Assembly (NCBI GenBank): GCA_937908115.1
Contig: CALEQZ010000065.1
Span: forward strand, 1 to 37,211
Length of the DNA stretch: 37,211 bases
Source: an uncultured Alcaligenaceae bacterium
GTDB taxonomy: Bacteria; Pseudomonadota; Gammaproteobacteria; Burkholderiales; Burkholderiaceae_B
Direction: 5' to 3'
In this document: in pieces, positions 14,434-25,252 of the stretch
Layout: every line of letters starts with the position of its first letter
Position numbering within the stretch: position 1 is the stretch's first letter
Notes under the pieces: model-generated
The model's database searches: none
What the model saw: only the letters and a program-made list of their open reading frames with translations
Told to the model about the DNA's origin: nothing
Position numbers and translations under genes: made by a program

Positions 14434-16347
14434 ATGAACGCACACCCCCGTTTCCTGGCCGCCACGGCCGAGGTCGATGCCGCCGCCGTCGCGCCGCTGC
14501 CGCGCTCACGCAAGGTTTATGAAGTCGGTTCACGCCCGGACATCCGCGTGCCGTTTCGCGAGATCGAGCAAAGCGACACGCCGACCATGATGGGCGGCGA
14601 GAAAAACCCGCCGATCACGGTCTACGACACCAGCGGCCCCTACACCGATCCGGATGTGAAGATAGACATCCGCCGTGGCCTGCCGGAGCTGCGGCGCGCC
14701 TGGATCGAAGAACGCGGCGACACGGAAATCCTGCCCGGCCCCACCAGCGAATACGGCCGCGCCCGCCTGGCCGATCCCAAGCTGGCGGCCATGCGCTTTA
14801 ACCTACAGCGCCCGCCGCGGCGCGCCAAGGCTGGCGCCAACGTCACGCAGATGCACTACGCGCGGCGCGGCATCATCACGCCCGAAATGGAATTCGTGGC
14901 CATACGGGAAAACCTGCGCCGCGAGCAATACATCGAAAGCCTGCGCGCCAGTGGCCCGGACGGCGAAAAGCTCGCGCGCCGGCTGCTGCGCCAGCATCCG
15001 GGCCAGTCCTTCGGCGCCAGCATCCCCGAGCGCATCACGCCGGAATTCGTGCGCGACGAGGTGGCGCGCGGCCGGGCCATCATCCCTGCCAACATCAATC
15101 ACCCCGAGCTCGAGCCGATGATCATCGGCCGCAACTTCCTGGTCAAGGTCAACGCCAACATCGGCAACTCCGCGGTCAGCTCGGGCATCGCCGAGGAAGT
15201 CGAAAAAATGACCTGGGCCATCCGCTGGGGCGGCGACACGGTCATGGACCTGTCCACCGGCAAGCACATCCACGAAACCCGCGAGTGGATCATCCGCAAC
15301 TCGCCCGTGCCCATCGGCACCGTGCCCATCTACCAAGCACTGGAAAAGGTCGACGGCAAGGCCGAGGAACTGACCTGGGAAATCTTCCGCGATACGCTGA
15401 TCGAGCAGGCCGAACAGGGCGTGGACTACTTCACCATCCACGCGGGCGTGCGCCTGGCCTACATCCCGCTGACGGCCGATCGCATGACCGGCATCGTCTC
15501 GCGCGGCGGCTCCATCATGGCCAAGTGGTGCCTGGCGCACCACAAGGAGAATTTCCTCTACGAGCACTTCGAGGAAATCTGCGAAATCATGAAGGCCTAC
15601 GACGTCAGCTTCTCGCTGGGCGACGGGCTGCGGCCGGGATCGGGCTACGACGCCAACGACGAGGCGCAGTTCGCCGAACTGAAGACGCTGGGCGAGCTCA
15701 CCCAGATCGCCTGGCAGCACGACGTGCAGGTCATGATCGAAGGCCCCGGCCATGTGCCTATGCACATGATCAAGGAAAACATGGACCTGCAGCTCGAGCA
15801 CTGCCACGAGGCGCCCTTCTACACGCTGGGCCCGCTGACCACCGACATCGCCCCCGGCTACGATCACATCACCTCGGGCATCGGCGCGGCGATCATCGGC
15901 TGGTACGGCACGGCGATGCTGTGCTATGTCACGCCTAAGGAGCACCTGGGCCTGCCCAACAAAAAGGACGTCAAGGACGGCATCATCGCGTACAAGATCG
16001 CCGCCCACGCCGCGGACCTCGCCAAGGGCCACCCGGGCGCGGCCATCCGCGACAATGCCCTGTCCAAGGCCCGCTTCGAGTTCCGCTGGGAGGACCAGTT
16101 CAACCTGGGGCTGGACCCAGACACCGCGCGCGAATTCCACGACGAGACCCTACCCAAGGACTCGATGAAGGTCGCGCACTTCTGCTCCATGTGCGGGCCG
16201 CACTTCTGCTCGATGAAGATCACCCAGGACGTACGCGACTACGCTGCCGCGCAGGGCGTCTCCGAGCAGGATGCGATCACCAAGGGCATGCAGGAAAAGG
16301 CGGTCGAGTTCCGCAAGACCGGGGCGCAGGTTTACCACCGCGCCTGA
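14434..16347 (+). CDS. thiC: Phosphomethylpyrimidine synthase
   Basis: ThiC is a radical SAM enzyme that rearranges aminoimidazole ribotide to HMP phosphate, the pyrimidine part of thiamine. The 637-residue protein is typical for the long proteobacterial form. It contains the N-terminal ThiC-associated region, then MTWAIRWGGDTVMDLSTG, HAGVRLAYIPL and GPLTTDIAPGYDHITSGIG. The C-terminal cluster motif CSMCGPHFC (CX2CX4C) binds the 4Fe-4S cluster. The ATG at 14434 follows the ribosome binding site TTGGAG. It is controlled by the TPP riboswitch, stands alone, and ends 14 bp from the convergent molybdate-binding-like gene. Confidence 0.98.
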   Translation: MNAHPRFLAATAEVDAAAVAPLPRSRKVYEVGSRPDIRVPFREIEQSDTPTMMGGEKNPPITVYDTSGPYTDPDVKIDIRRGLPELRRAWIEERGDTEILPGPTSEYGRARLADPKLAAMRFNLQRPPRRAKAGANVTQMHYARRGIITPEMEFVAIRENLRREQYIESLRASGPDGEKLARRLLRQHPGQSFGASIPERITPEFVRDEVARGRAIIPANINHPELEPMIIGRNFLVKVNANIGNSAVSSGIAEEVEKMTWAIRWGGDTVMDLSTGKHIHETREWIIRNSPVPIGTVPIYQALEKVDGKAEELTWEIFRDTLIEQAEQGVDYFTIHAGVRLAYIPLTADRMTGIVSRGGSIMAKWCLAHHKENFLYEHFEEICEIMKAYDVSFSLGDGLRPGSGYDANDEAQFAELKTLGELTQIAWQHDVQVMIEGPGHVPMHMIKENMDLQLEHCHEAPFYTLGPLTTDIAPGYDHITSGIGAAIIGWYGTAMLCYVTPKEHLGLPNKKDVKDGIIAYKIAAHAADLAKGHPGAAIRDNALSKARFEFRWEDQFNLGLDPDTAREFHDETLPKDSMKVAHFCSMCGPHFCSMKITQDVRDYAAAQGVSEQDAITKGMQEKAVEFRKTGAQVYHRA

Positions 16348-16361
16348 CGCGTGCGGGCGCG

Positions 16362-17060
16362 CTAGGCCTTGATCCCATTGGCCCGCTTGAACTCGCTCAG
16401 CCCGGGGCTGGCAAGCGCTTCGACCAGCTTGCCAGCCAGTTCGGGCTGTGCCGCGCCGGCAGCCACGGCGATGGTATAGACCGTATCCAGCGCGCAGCCT
16501 TCGGGCAGCTCGCCCACCAGCGTGACCCCCGGCGTGTACAGGATCTCCGTGACTTGGGTGCAGCCCAGGCCATCGGGTTCGGCCGCCGCCGCCAAGGCCT
16601 TCATCGCAGTCGCGCCGTTGGGGAACTCGCGAACGCGCGCACGTATTTGCTCGAAGACGCCCAGCTTTTCGAAAACCGCCTTCATGTGCTGGCCGGCAGT
16701 CGATTGCTGCATGTCGGGTACGTAGACGGCGCCGGCTGCCAGCAGCGCCTCGCGCAGGCCGTGCTCGCTCGAGACGTCCGCCGGCGGGCGGCCGGCCTTG
16801 ACCGCCACCCCGGTGCTGACCACGCCCAGGTCCCGCACGGTGTTGCCACGTACCTTGCCATCGGCGGCCAGCCCGTCGATCAGCTTGCGCGACAGGATCG
16901 CGGCGTCGCAGGGATCGCCCGCCAACAGCTTGTCGCGCATGGCACCGACCGCACCGAACATCCCCTCGATGCGGCAGCCGTGCTTGGCTTCGAAGTCTTT
17001 CCTGATGCCGTCCACCAGGCCGAACGCGGCGCCGCCGCTCAATATGTGCACGATGTTCAT
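16362..17060 (-). CDS. Molybdate-binding-protein-like (ModA-like) protein without signal peptide
   Basis: This 232-residue protein has the type II periplasmic-binding fold seen in ModA-like proteins: ILSGGAAFGLVDGIRKDFEAKHGCRIEGMFGAVGAMRDKLLAGDPCDAAILS, then YVPDMQQSTAGQHMKAVFEKLGV and the C-terminal SEFKRANGIKA. The ATG at 17060 begins MNIVHILSGG with no hydrophobic leader, and the upstream in-frame sequence does not supply one. It is the last gene of an operon with a molybdopterin hydroxylase, 35 bp after its large subunit. A cytoplasmic role, such as cofactor or metal handling for that enzyme, is possible but unproven. Confidence 0.82.
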   Translation of the reverse strand: MNIVHILSGGAAFGLVDGIRKDFEAKHGCRIEGMFGAVGAMRDKLLAGDPCDAAILSRKLIDGLAADGKVRGNTVRDLGVVSTGVAVKAGRPPADVSSEHGLREALLAAGAVYVPDMQQSTAGQHMKAVFEKLGVFEQIRARVREFPNGATAMKALAAAAEPDGLGCTQVTEILYTPGVTLVGELPEGCALDTVYTIAVAAGAAQPELAGKLVEALASPGLSEFKRANGIKA

Positions 17061-17095
17061 GGATTGCGTTTCCGTTTGCTTCGATTGATTTGTTT

Positions 17096-19267
17096 TCAGT
17101 CCTGCATCGCCGCCATCACTGCGTCCGGCGTAATGGGCAGGCGCCGCACCCTCACACCGAGCGCATTCATCACGGCGTTGGCAATGGCCGCCACGGTTGG
17201 ACCAACCGATGGCTCGCCCGCGCCCACGGCAGGTGCATCGCCGTCTTCGACAAGACTGATTTCCACCGGCGGCACTTGCGAGAACCGCGCAATGGGATAC
17301 TGTTCCCAGCCGCCCACCACCATCCCGCGCCGCGTATACGCGGCCGATTCGTACAGCGTCCACGACACGGCCTGGATGGCCCCGCCTTCTAGCTGCTGGC
17401 GCACGCCCTCCGGGTTGATGATCTCGCCAACGTCGGCAGCGATGTACAGGCGGTCGACCCGGATTTCGTGGCTGACCTCGACTTCGGCCACCACGGCGCA
17501 ATAGGCGCCTTTGCCCTTATAGCGCGCCAGGCCCACGCCCATGCCTCGTCCGGATTCGTTGCCAGGCGCGGGCCGGCGCTCATGCCAGCCGCTCATGGCC
17601 GCGACCCTGCGCAGGACAGTTGCCGCACGCGCATCCCCCAGGCATTGCAGGCGGTAGTCGATGGGATCGTATCCGTGGTCCAGCGCGATGTCGTCGATGG
17701 TCGATTCGATGGCGAACACATTGGCCAGCGCGCCCAGCGCGCGCATGGCCGAAGTGCGCACTGGCACGTCAACGAGCCGATGGCAGACCAGGGCGCTGCA
17801 ACCAAAGTCGTAGATCGGCTCGATGTTGCGGTCGGCTCCGCCGCCGGCCGACTGCGGTCCGTTGACCGCATCGATGCGGGGAAAGGCCCGCTCGGCGTAC
17901 CACGACCCAAGCAGGGTGGGCGTGGCCGCGCGCCCGGGACGCAGGCTGTGGCCCGGACTCCAGATCGTATGGCGCCAGTCCACCACCCTGCCCCGTTCAT
18001 CGACGTCGGCCTCCACGCGCACCGACATGGGCGGACTTTGCGGAGACCAGCTCAACTCGTCGGCACGTGACCATTGCAGCCGCACGACGCGGCCTGGTAC
18101 GCGCCGCGACAGCCAGGCGGCGTCGTAAGCCGCGTCATCGGCCCCGTTGTGTCCATAACAGCCGGCGCCCGGCACGTGATGCACGACCACCTGTTCCTGC
18201 TGCAGGCCGAACGCGACCGCCAGGTCAGCTTGCAGGTTGTAAATGCCCTGGCTGTGGGTCCATACCTCCAATGCGCCGTCTTCCCCCGTGCGGGCATAGG
18301 CGCACGACGGGCCAATGGACGCGTGCTTGAGGAAAGGCTTGAGGTAATCCGCTTCATAGCGACGCACCGCCTTGCCGGGCGCCTGCGCTGGCGCCTTGGC
18401 CAGCGTAACGGGCTCGGCCGTCGCGGCGCTACGTAGCCAGCGCTGCAATGCATCCGGGTCGGGATCCGGCAAGGTGTCGGCTTCGTCCCAGGTCGCGCGA
18501 TCACCGAGCGCGGCGATCACGCGGTCGGCGACGCGCTCGGATTCGGCCAGCACGCCGACCAAATCCCCGTCGCGCACGACATCCAGGACGCCGTCGGCCT
18601 GCGCAAGTTCGCCCGGCACGAAATCGCGCAGCCGCGCCAGCGGCCCTGGGGGCCGCAACACGCGGCCGTGGACCATGCCGTCGAACACGAGGTCGTGGAT
18701 ATAGGTGTAAGCGCCGCGCACCTTTTCGGACAGGCCGAACGGCGGCAGGCTTTCGCCAACGTAGCGCCGCGCCGGCGGCGGCACCTCTTCGGGCGGGGGC
18801 GCCACGGTTGCGTCCATATCCAGGTCAGCGGCCAACTGCGCATAGCCGCCCCACGCCTTGCCTGCCGCGTAGAACTGGCCGTCGCGCATCGACACCTCGG
18901 CCACCTCCACGCCCGCCAGATGCGCGACGCGGCGCATGGCCTGGGCGCGCAGGAAAGCGCAGGCCATGCGTATCGCCATGCCCGAATGCTGCACCGACAG
19001 GCTGCCCGACGTCACCGATTCATCGGCATGGCGCCTCGTGCTGGCATGCCCGACGCGCACGCGCGCCACATCCAGTTCCAGCGCGTCGGCCGCGATTTGG
19101 GCCAGCGCCGTCAGGATGCCCTGGCCGAGTTCGACCTTGCCGGTCAGCACATCGACCGTGCCATCGGGACGGACGCAAATCCAATCCGACAAGCGTGGAT
19201 TGAGCGAAAGACTGACGGGCAACGCGCCTTTGCCCGCCGGCTCTACGGGCGCAAAGGCTGGCTTCAT
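17096..19267 (-). CDS. Xanthine dehydrogenase-family molybdopterin-binding subunit
   Basis: The 723-residue protein matches the large subunit of two-component molybdenum hydroxylases of the isoquinoline 1-oxidoreductase (IorB) or nicotinate dehydrogenase kind. Visible features are LTGKVELGQGILTALAQIAADAL, GMGVGLARYKGKGAYCAVVAEVEV, ADVGEIINPEGVRQQLEGG and the active-site GAGEPSVGP with the catalytic Glu at 685. No FAD subunit gene is present, as in IorAB/NicAB. The ATG overlaps the [2Fe-2S] subunit stop by four bases. The substrate is unknown; an N-heterocycle or aldehyde is plausible. No signal peptide is seen. Confidence 0.9.
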   Translation of the reverse strand: MKPAFAPVEPAGKGALPVSLSLNPRLSDWICVRPDGTVDVLTGKVELGQGILTALAQIAADALELDVARVRVGHASTRRHADESVTSGSLSVQHSGMAIRMACAFLRAQAMRRVAHLAGVEVAEVSMRDGQFYAAGKAWGGYAQLAADLDMDATVAPPPEEVPPPARRYVGESLPPFGLSEKVRGAYTYIHDLVFDGMVHGRVLRPPGPLARLRDFVPGELAQADGVLDVVRDGDLVGVLAESERVADRVIAALGDRATWDEADTLPDPDPDALQRWLRSAATAEPVTLAKAPAQAPGKAVRRYEADYLKPFLKHASIGPSCAYARTGEDGALEVWTHSQGIYNLQADLAVAFGLQQEQVVVHHVPGAGCYGHNGADDAAYDAAWLSRRVPGRVVRLQWSRADELSWSPQSPPMSVRVEADVDERGRVVDWRHTIWSPGHSLRPGRAATPTLLGSWYAERAFPRIDAVNGPQSAGGGADRNIEPIYDFGCSALVCHRLVDVPVRTSAMRALGALANVFAIESTIDDIALDHGYDPIDYRLQCLGDARAATVLRRVAAMSGWHERRPAPGNESGRGMGVGLARYKGKGAYCAVVAEVEVSHEIRVDRLYIAADVGEIINPEGVRQQLEGGAIQAVSWTLYESAAYTRRGMVVGGWEQYPIARFSQVPPVEISLVEDGDAPAVGAGEPSVGPTVAAIANAVMNALGVRVRRLPITPDAVMAAMQD

Positions 19268-19761
19268 GGCGTCTGTCCTCGAGGCGGGTTGTCGTTCGCG
19301 CCACGCAACTGCGTTGCCACGTCGATGACGGCCTGCACGACGCGGTTGTGCGCACCGCACCGGCAGAGGTTGCGATCGAGCGCCTCGCGTATGGTGGCCT
19401 CGTCGGCCGTCGGCCGATCGGCCAGCAGCGCAGTAGCCGCCGCCAGCAATCCTGCCGTGCAATAGCCGCACTGCGCTGCCTGCCGCCGCACGAATGCCGC
19501 TTGCAACAGCGCTCCGACGGGATGATCGGACAGGCCTTCCACCGTCACTACATCCTTGCCATCGGCGGCCCACAGCGGCATGTCGCACGACGGGACGGCG
19601 CGCCCGTCGAGCAAGACCATGCAAGCGCCGCACTCGCCCTGGCCGCAGCCAAAGCGCGTGCCCTTAAGGCCGAGCTCGTTGCGCAGGATATCCAGCAGTA
19701 TCCGGTTTTCCTCGGCGTCGATGCGGCGCGGCGCGCCGTTGACGACCAGGGTGGCTTGCAT
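19264..19761 (-). CDS. [2Fe-2S] subunit of molybdenum hydroxylase
   Basis: This 165-residue subunit carries electrons from the molybdenum centre. The N-terminal plant-ferredoxin-type cluster has C39, C44, C47 (CGQGECGAC) and C59. The C-terminal all-helical domain has C98, C101 (CGYC) and C133, C135 (CRC). This is the standard two-cluster arrangement of XDH-family small subunits. I prefer the ATG at 19761 (MQATLVVNG), which fits the family; ATGs at 19773 and 19782 in the same frame are also possible. The stop overlaps the large-subunit start by four bases. The Bug protein gene lies just upstream. Confidence 0.92.
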   Translation of the reverse strand: MQATLVVNGAPRRIDAEENRILLDILRNELGLKGTRFGCGQGECGACMVLLDGRAVPSCDMPLWAADGKDVVTVEGLSDHPVGALLQAAFVRRQAAQCGYCTAGLLAAATALLADRPTADEATIREALDRNLCRCGAHNRVVQAVIDVATQLRGANDNPPRGQTP

Positions 19762-19795
19762 GCAGGCTGTCATCGCTCCCATGCCTCGCGTGCGC

Positions 19796-20779
19796 TCATT
19801 CGACGCGCATGTTTGCTTCCTTGACCACGCGGCCCAGCCGCTCGATGTCCGCCTTCAAGTAGTCGGCAAACTCGGCTGTTCCCATCACCATGGGCTCCAC
19901 ACCGTCCTTGGCCCAGGCCGCGCGCACGTCTTCGGCGCCGACGATCTTGCCGATGGCCGCGTTCAGTTTCTCGACGATTTCCCGGGGCGTACCGGCAGGC
20001 GCCAGCACGCCAAGCCAAATGTTGGCGCGATAACCTGGCAGGCCTGCCTCCTCCATGGTCGGCACGTCGGGCAGCACCGGCGAGCGCTTCGCGCCCGTGG
20101 TCGCCAGCGCGCGCACACGGTTGGCCTGCACGAGCTGCGCCATGGTGGCGATGGCGTCGAACATATAGTTGACCTCGCCGCCCACCACCGCGGTGCGCGC
20201 CTGGCCGCTGCTCTTGTACGGCACGTGCTGGACCTTGATCCCGGCCATGGAATTGAGCAGCTCGCCGGCAATGTGGTAGGGCGTGCCAGTGCCCGAGCTG
20301 GCGTAGTTGAGCTTGCCCGGCGCCTGCTTGGCGGCTTCGATCAGCTCCTTCAAGCTCTTTGCCGCGAACGTTTCGTTGGCCACCAGCACCAACGGCGCGT
20401 CGTTGATCGGCGCCACCGGCACGAAGTCCCTGGTCAGGTTGTAGGGCCGGTTGGGCACCAGCGTTTCATTGACCGTATGGGTGTTGGACATCACCAACAG
20501 CGTGTAGCCGTCGGGCGCGGCCTTGGCCACCATCTGGGTGCCGATCTGCGCGCCGGCACCCGGGCGGTTCTCCACGACGAAGGGCTGGCCCAGTACCTCC
20601 TGCAGCCGCTGCGCCAGGAACCGGCCATAGACATCGGCCGAGCCGCCCGGCCCAAAAGGAACCACCACGGTCACGGGCCGGCTCGGGTAGTCGGCGCCGG
20701 CCGCCGCTGCCGCATTGCCCACTGCCAGGGTGACAGCGCCCAAGGCGGCGGCCAGCCATTGCGTCAGGGATGCTCGCAT
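19796..20779 (-). CDS. Bug-family (TctC-like) periplasmic solute-binding protein
   Basis: The 327-residue protein starts at 20779 with a GGAGA ribosome binding site and has a Sec signal peptide (1-28, ending in an Ala-rich stretch before ADYPSRPV). It shows the family hallmarks PVTVVVPFGPGGSADVYGR, ENRPGAGAQIGTQMVA, PDGYTLL, KLNYASSGTGTPYHIAGELL and GYRANIWLGVLAPAGTP. Bug proteins bind small carboxylates and are hugely expanded in Bordetella; many have no dedicated transporter, and none is seen here. It leads the operon with the molybdenum hydroxylase, so it may bind the substrate or a precursor. Confidence 0.94.
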   Translation of the reverse strand: MRASLTQWLAAALGAVTLAVGNAAAAAGADYPSRPVTVVVPFGPGGSADVYGRFLAQRLQEVLGQPFVVENRPGAGAQIGTQMVAKAAPDGYTLLVMSNTHTVNETLVPNRPYNLTRDFVPVAPINDAPLVLVANETFAAKSLKELIEAAKQAPGKLNYASSGTGTPYHIAGELLNSMAGIKVQHVPYKSSGQARTAVVGGEVNYMFDAIATMAQLVQANRVRALATTGAKRSPVLPDVPTMEEAGLPGYRANIWLGVLAPAGTPREIVEKLNAAIGKIVGAEDVRAAWAKDGVEPMVMGTAEFADYLKADIERLGRVVKEANMRVE

Positions 20780-20841
20780 CGCTTTGTCTCCATTGGATTT
20801 CTTATTCCACGCCCTGCATGGGGCAGTCCGGCCTCCTTCGC

Positions 20842-20889
20842 GGCATCGCCCTCCTTGCTGAGGGCGATGCCGGCGAACTTGGTTCGCCG
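20842..20889 (-). promoter_or_regulatory. Two adjacent perfect hairpins in the leader of the Bug-hydroxylase operon
   Basis: One hairpin has a 12-bp perfect stem (GGCATCGCCCTC with GAGGGCGATGCC, 20842-20853 and 20860-20871). The next has an 8-bp perfect stem (CGGCGAAC with GTTCGCCG, 20871-20878 and 20882-20889). They meet at one base. Neither is followed by a U-run on the minus strand, so a simple terminator is unlikely. They lie between the candidate operator at 20911-20924 and the Bug start at 20779. Confidence 0.5.
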
Positions 20890-20910
20890 AAATGGTACCC
20901 ATATCTGACC

Positions 20911-20924
20911 TTTATGTACATAAA
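20911..20924. promoter_or_regulatory. Perfect 14-bp palindrome, candidate GntR-type operator
   Basis: TTTATGTACATAAA is fully self-complementary and sits in an AT-rich promoter-like region about 130 bp upstream of the Bug gene. Its shape resembles operators of GntR-family catabolic regulators. TTGGTT and TACATA separated by 18 bp overlap it on the minus strand. No regulator gene is adjacent. Confidence 0.5.
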
Positions 20925-21028
20925 TAAATCAATTTGAACCAATTTGGGCGTGCACAGGCCTGCCCGGGCGGGGCTGGCCTAGTTGAGGCGGGAAACGGGT
21001 TGAACGTGGCGACGGAACCGGGCCGACA

Positions 21029-21042
21029 CAGGGTCGACCCTG
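21029..21042. repeat. 14-bp palindrome after metH
   Basis: CAGGGTCGACCCTG is a perfect palindrome 20 bp beyond the metH stop codon. It could form a short hairpin at the end of the metH mRNA, but no U-run follows, so it is not a normal intrinsic terminator. Confidence 0.35.
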
Positions 21043-21061
21043 GACCACCTTGCAGCGAACC

Positions 21062-24826
<3,765 letters not shown>

Positions 24827-24983
24827 GGGAATCCGCTATGACGGCAAGGCGGCCCCGGCCGGCGCCGGCGCCTGGAGCGCTATCGTAACAAACGCCCCCG
24901 CGCGCCCCCGCGCAGGCGCACCGCACGGCACGCCCTTCGCGAGCGCGACGCATGGCTGCGCGCATGCTACATTGCCGCCCCGA

Positions 24984-25162
24984 ACCGGTGCTTTCGATGC
25001 CCGGCGCGCGCTGCAGGCCTAGCCGTTTACGCGCGCCGGGGATGGGAAAGGTCAACGGGAAACAGGAAGGGACGCGTCGCGCGCCCCCAGCCTGTGCTGC
25101 CCCCGCAACGGTCAACGCGTCGCCTGCACGGCGCGCCAGCCCGATACCGGCCGGTTCGACAG
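24984..25162 (+). ncRNA. Cobalamin riboswitch
   Basis: The aptamer begins with a GGTGCTTTCGATGCC-like P2 side and contains the GGGAAACAGGAAG segment. It then carries the signature B12-box-like GCTGCCCCCGCAACGGT (25098-25114) and closes near AGCCCGATACCGGC. It lies directly upstream of the TonB-dependent receptor gene and should lower its expression when adenosylcobalamin is plentiful. Confidence 0.9.
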
Positions 25163-25165
25163 CGA

Positions 25166-25206
25166 GGGATGCGCACCGCGCCTGCAAGCGCCGCGCAACC
25201 CTTTTT
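25166..25206 (+). terminator. Terminator of the cobalamin riboswitch expression platform
   Basis: GGG and TGCGC (25166-25174) pair with GCGCA and CCC (25193-25201) with one A-A mismatch, and an inner GCGC/GCGC stem lies within. TTTTT follows (25202-25206). Placed between the aptamer and the btuB start at 25253, it suggests that B12 control acts by premature transcription termination. Confidence 0.65.
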
Positions 25207-25252
25207 CCGTCAACGACGTGCGGGGTCGCGCGTCTTGCCAGGACACCACGCC

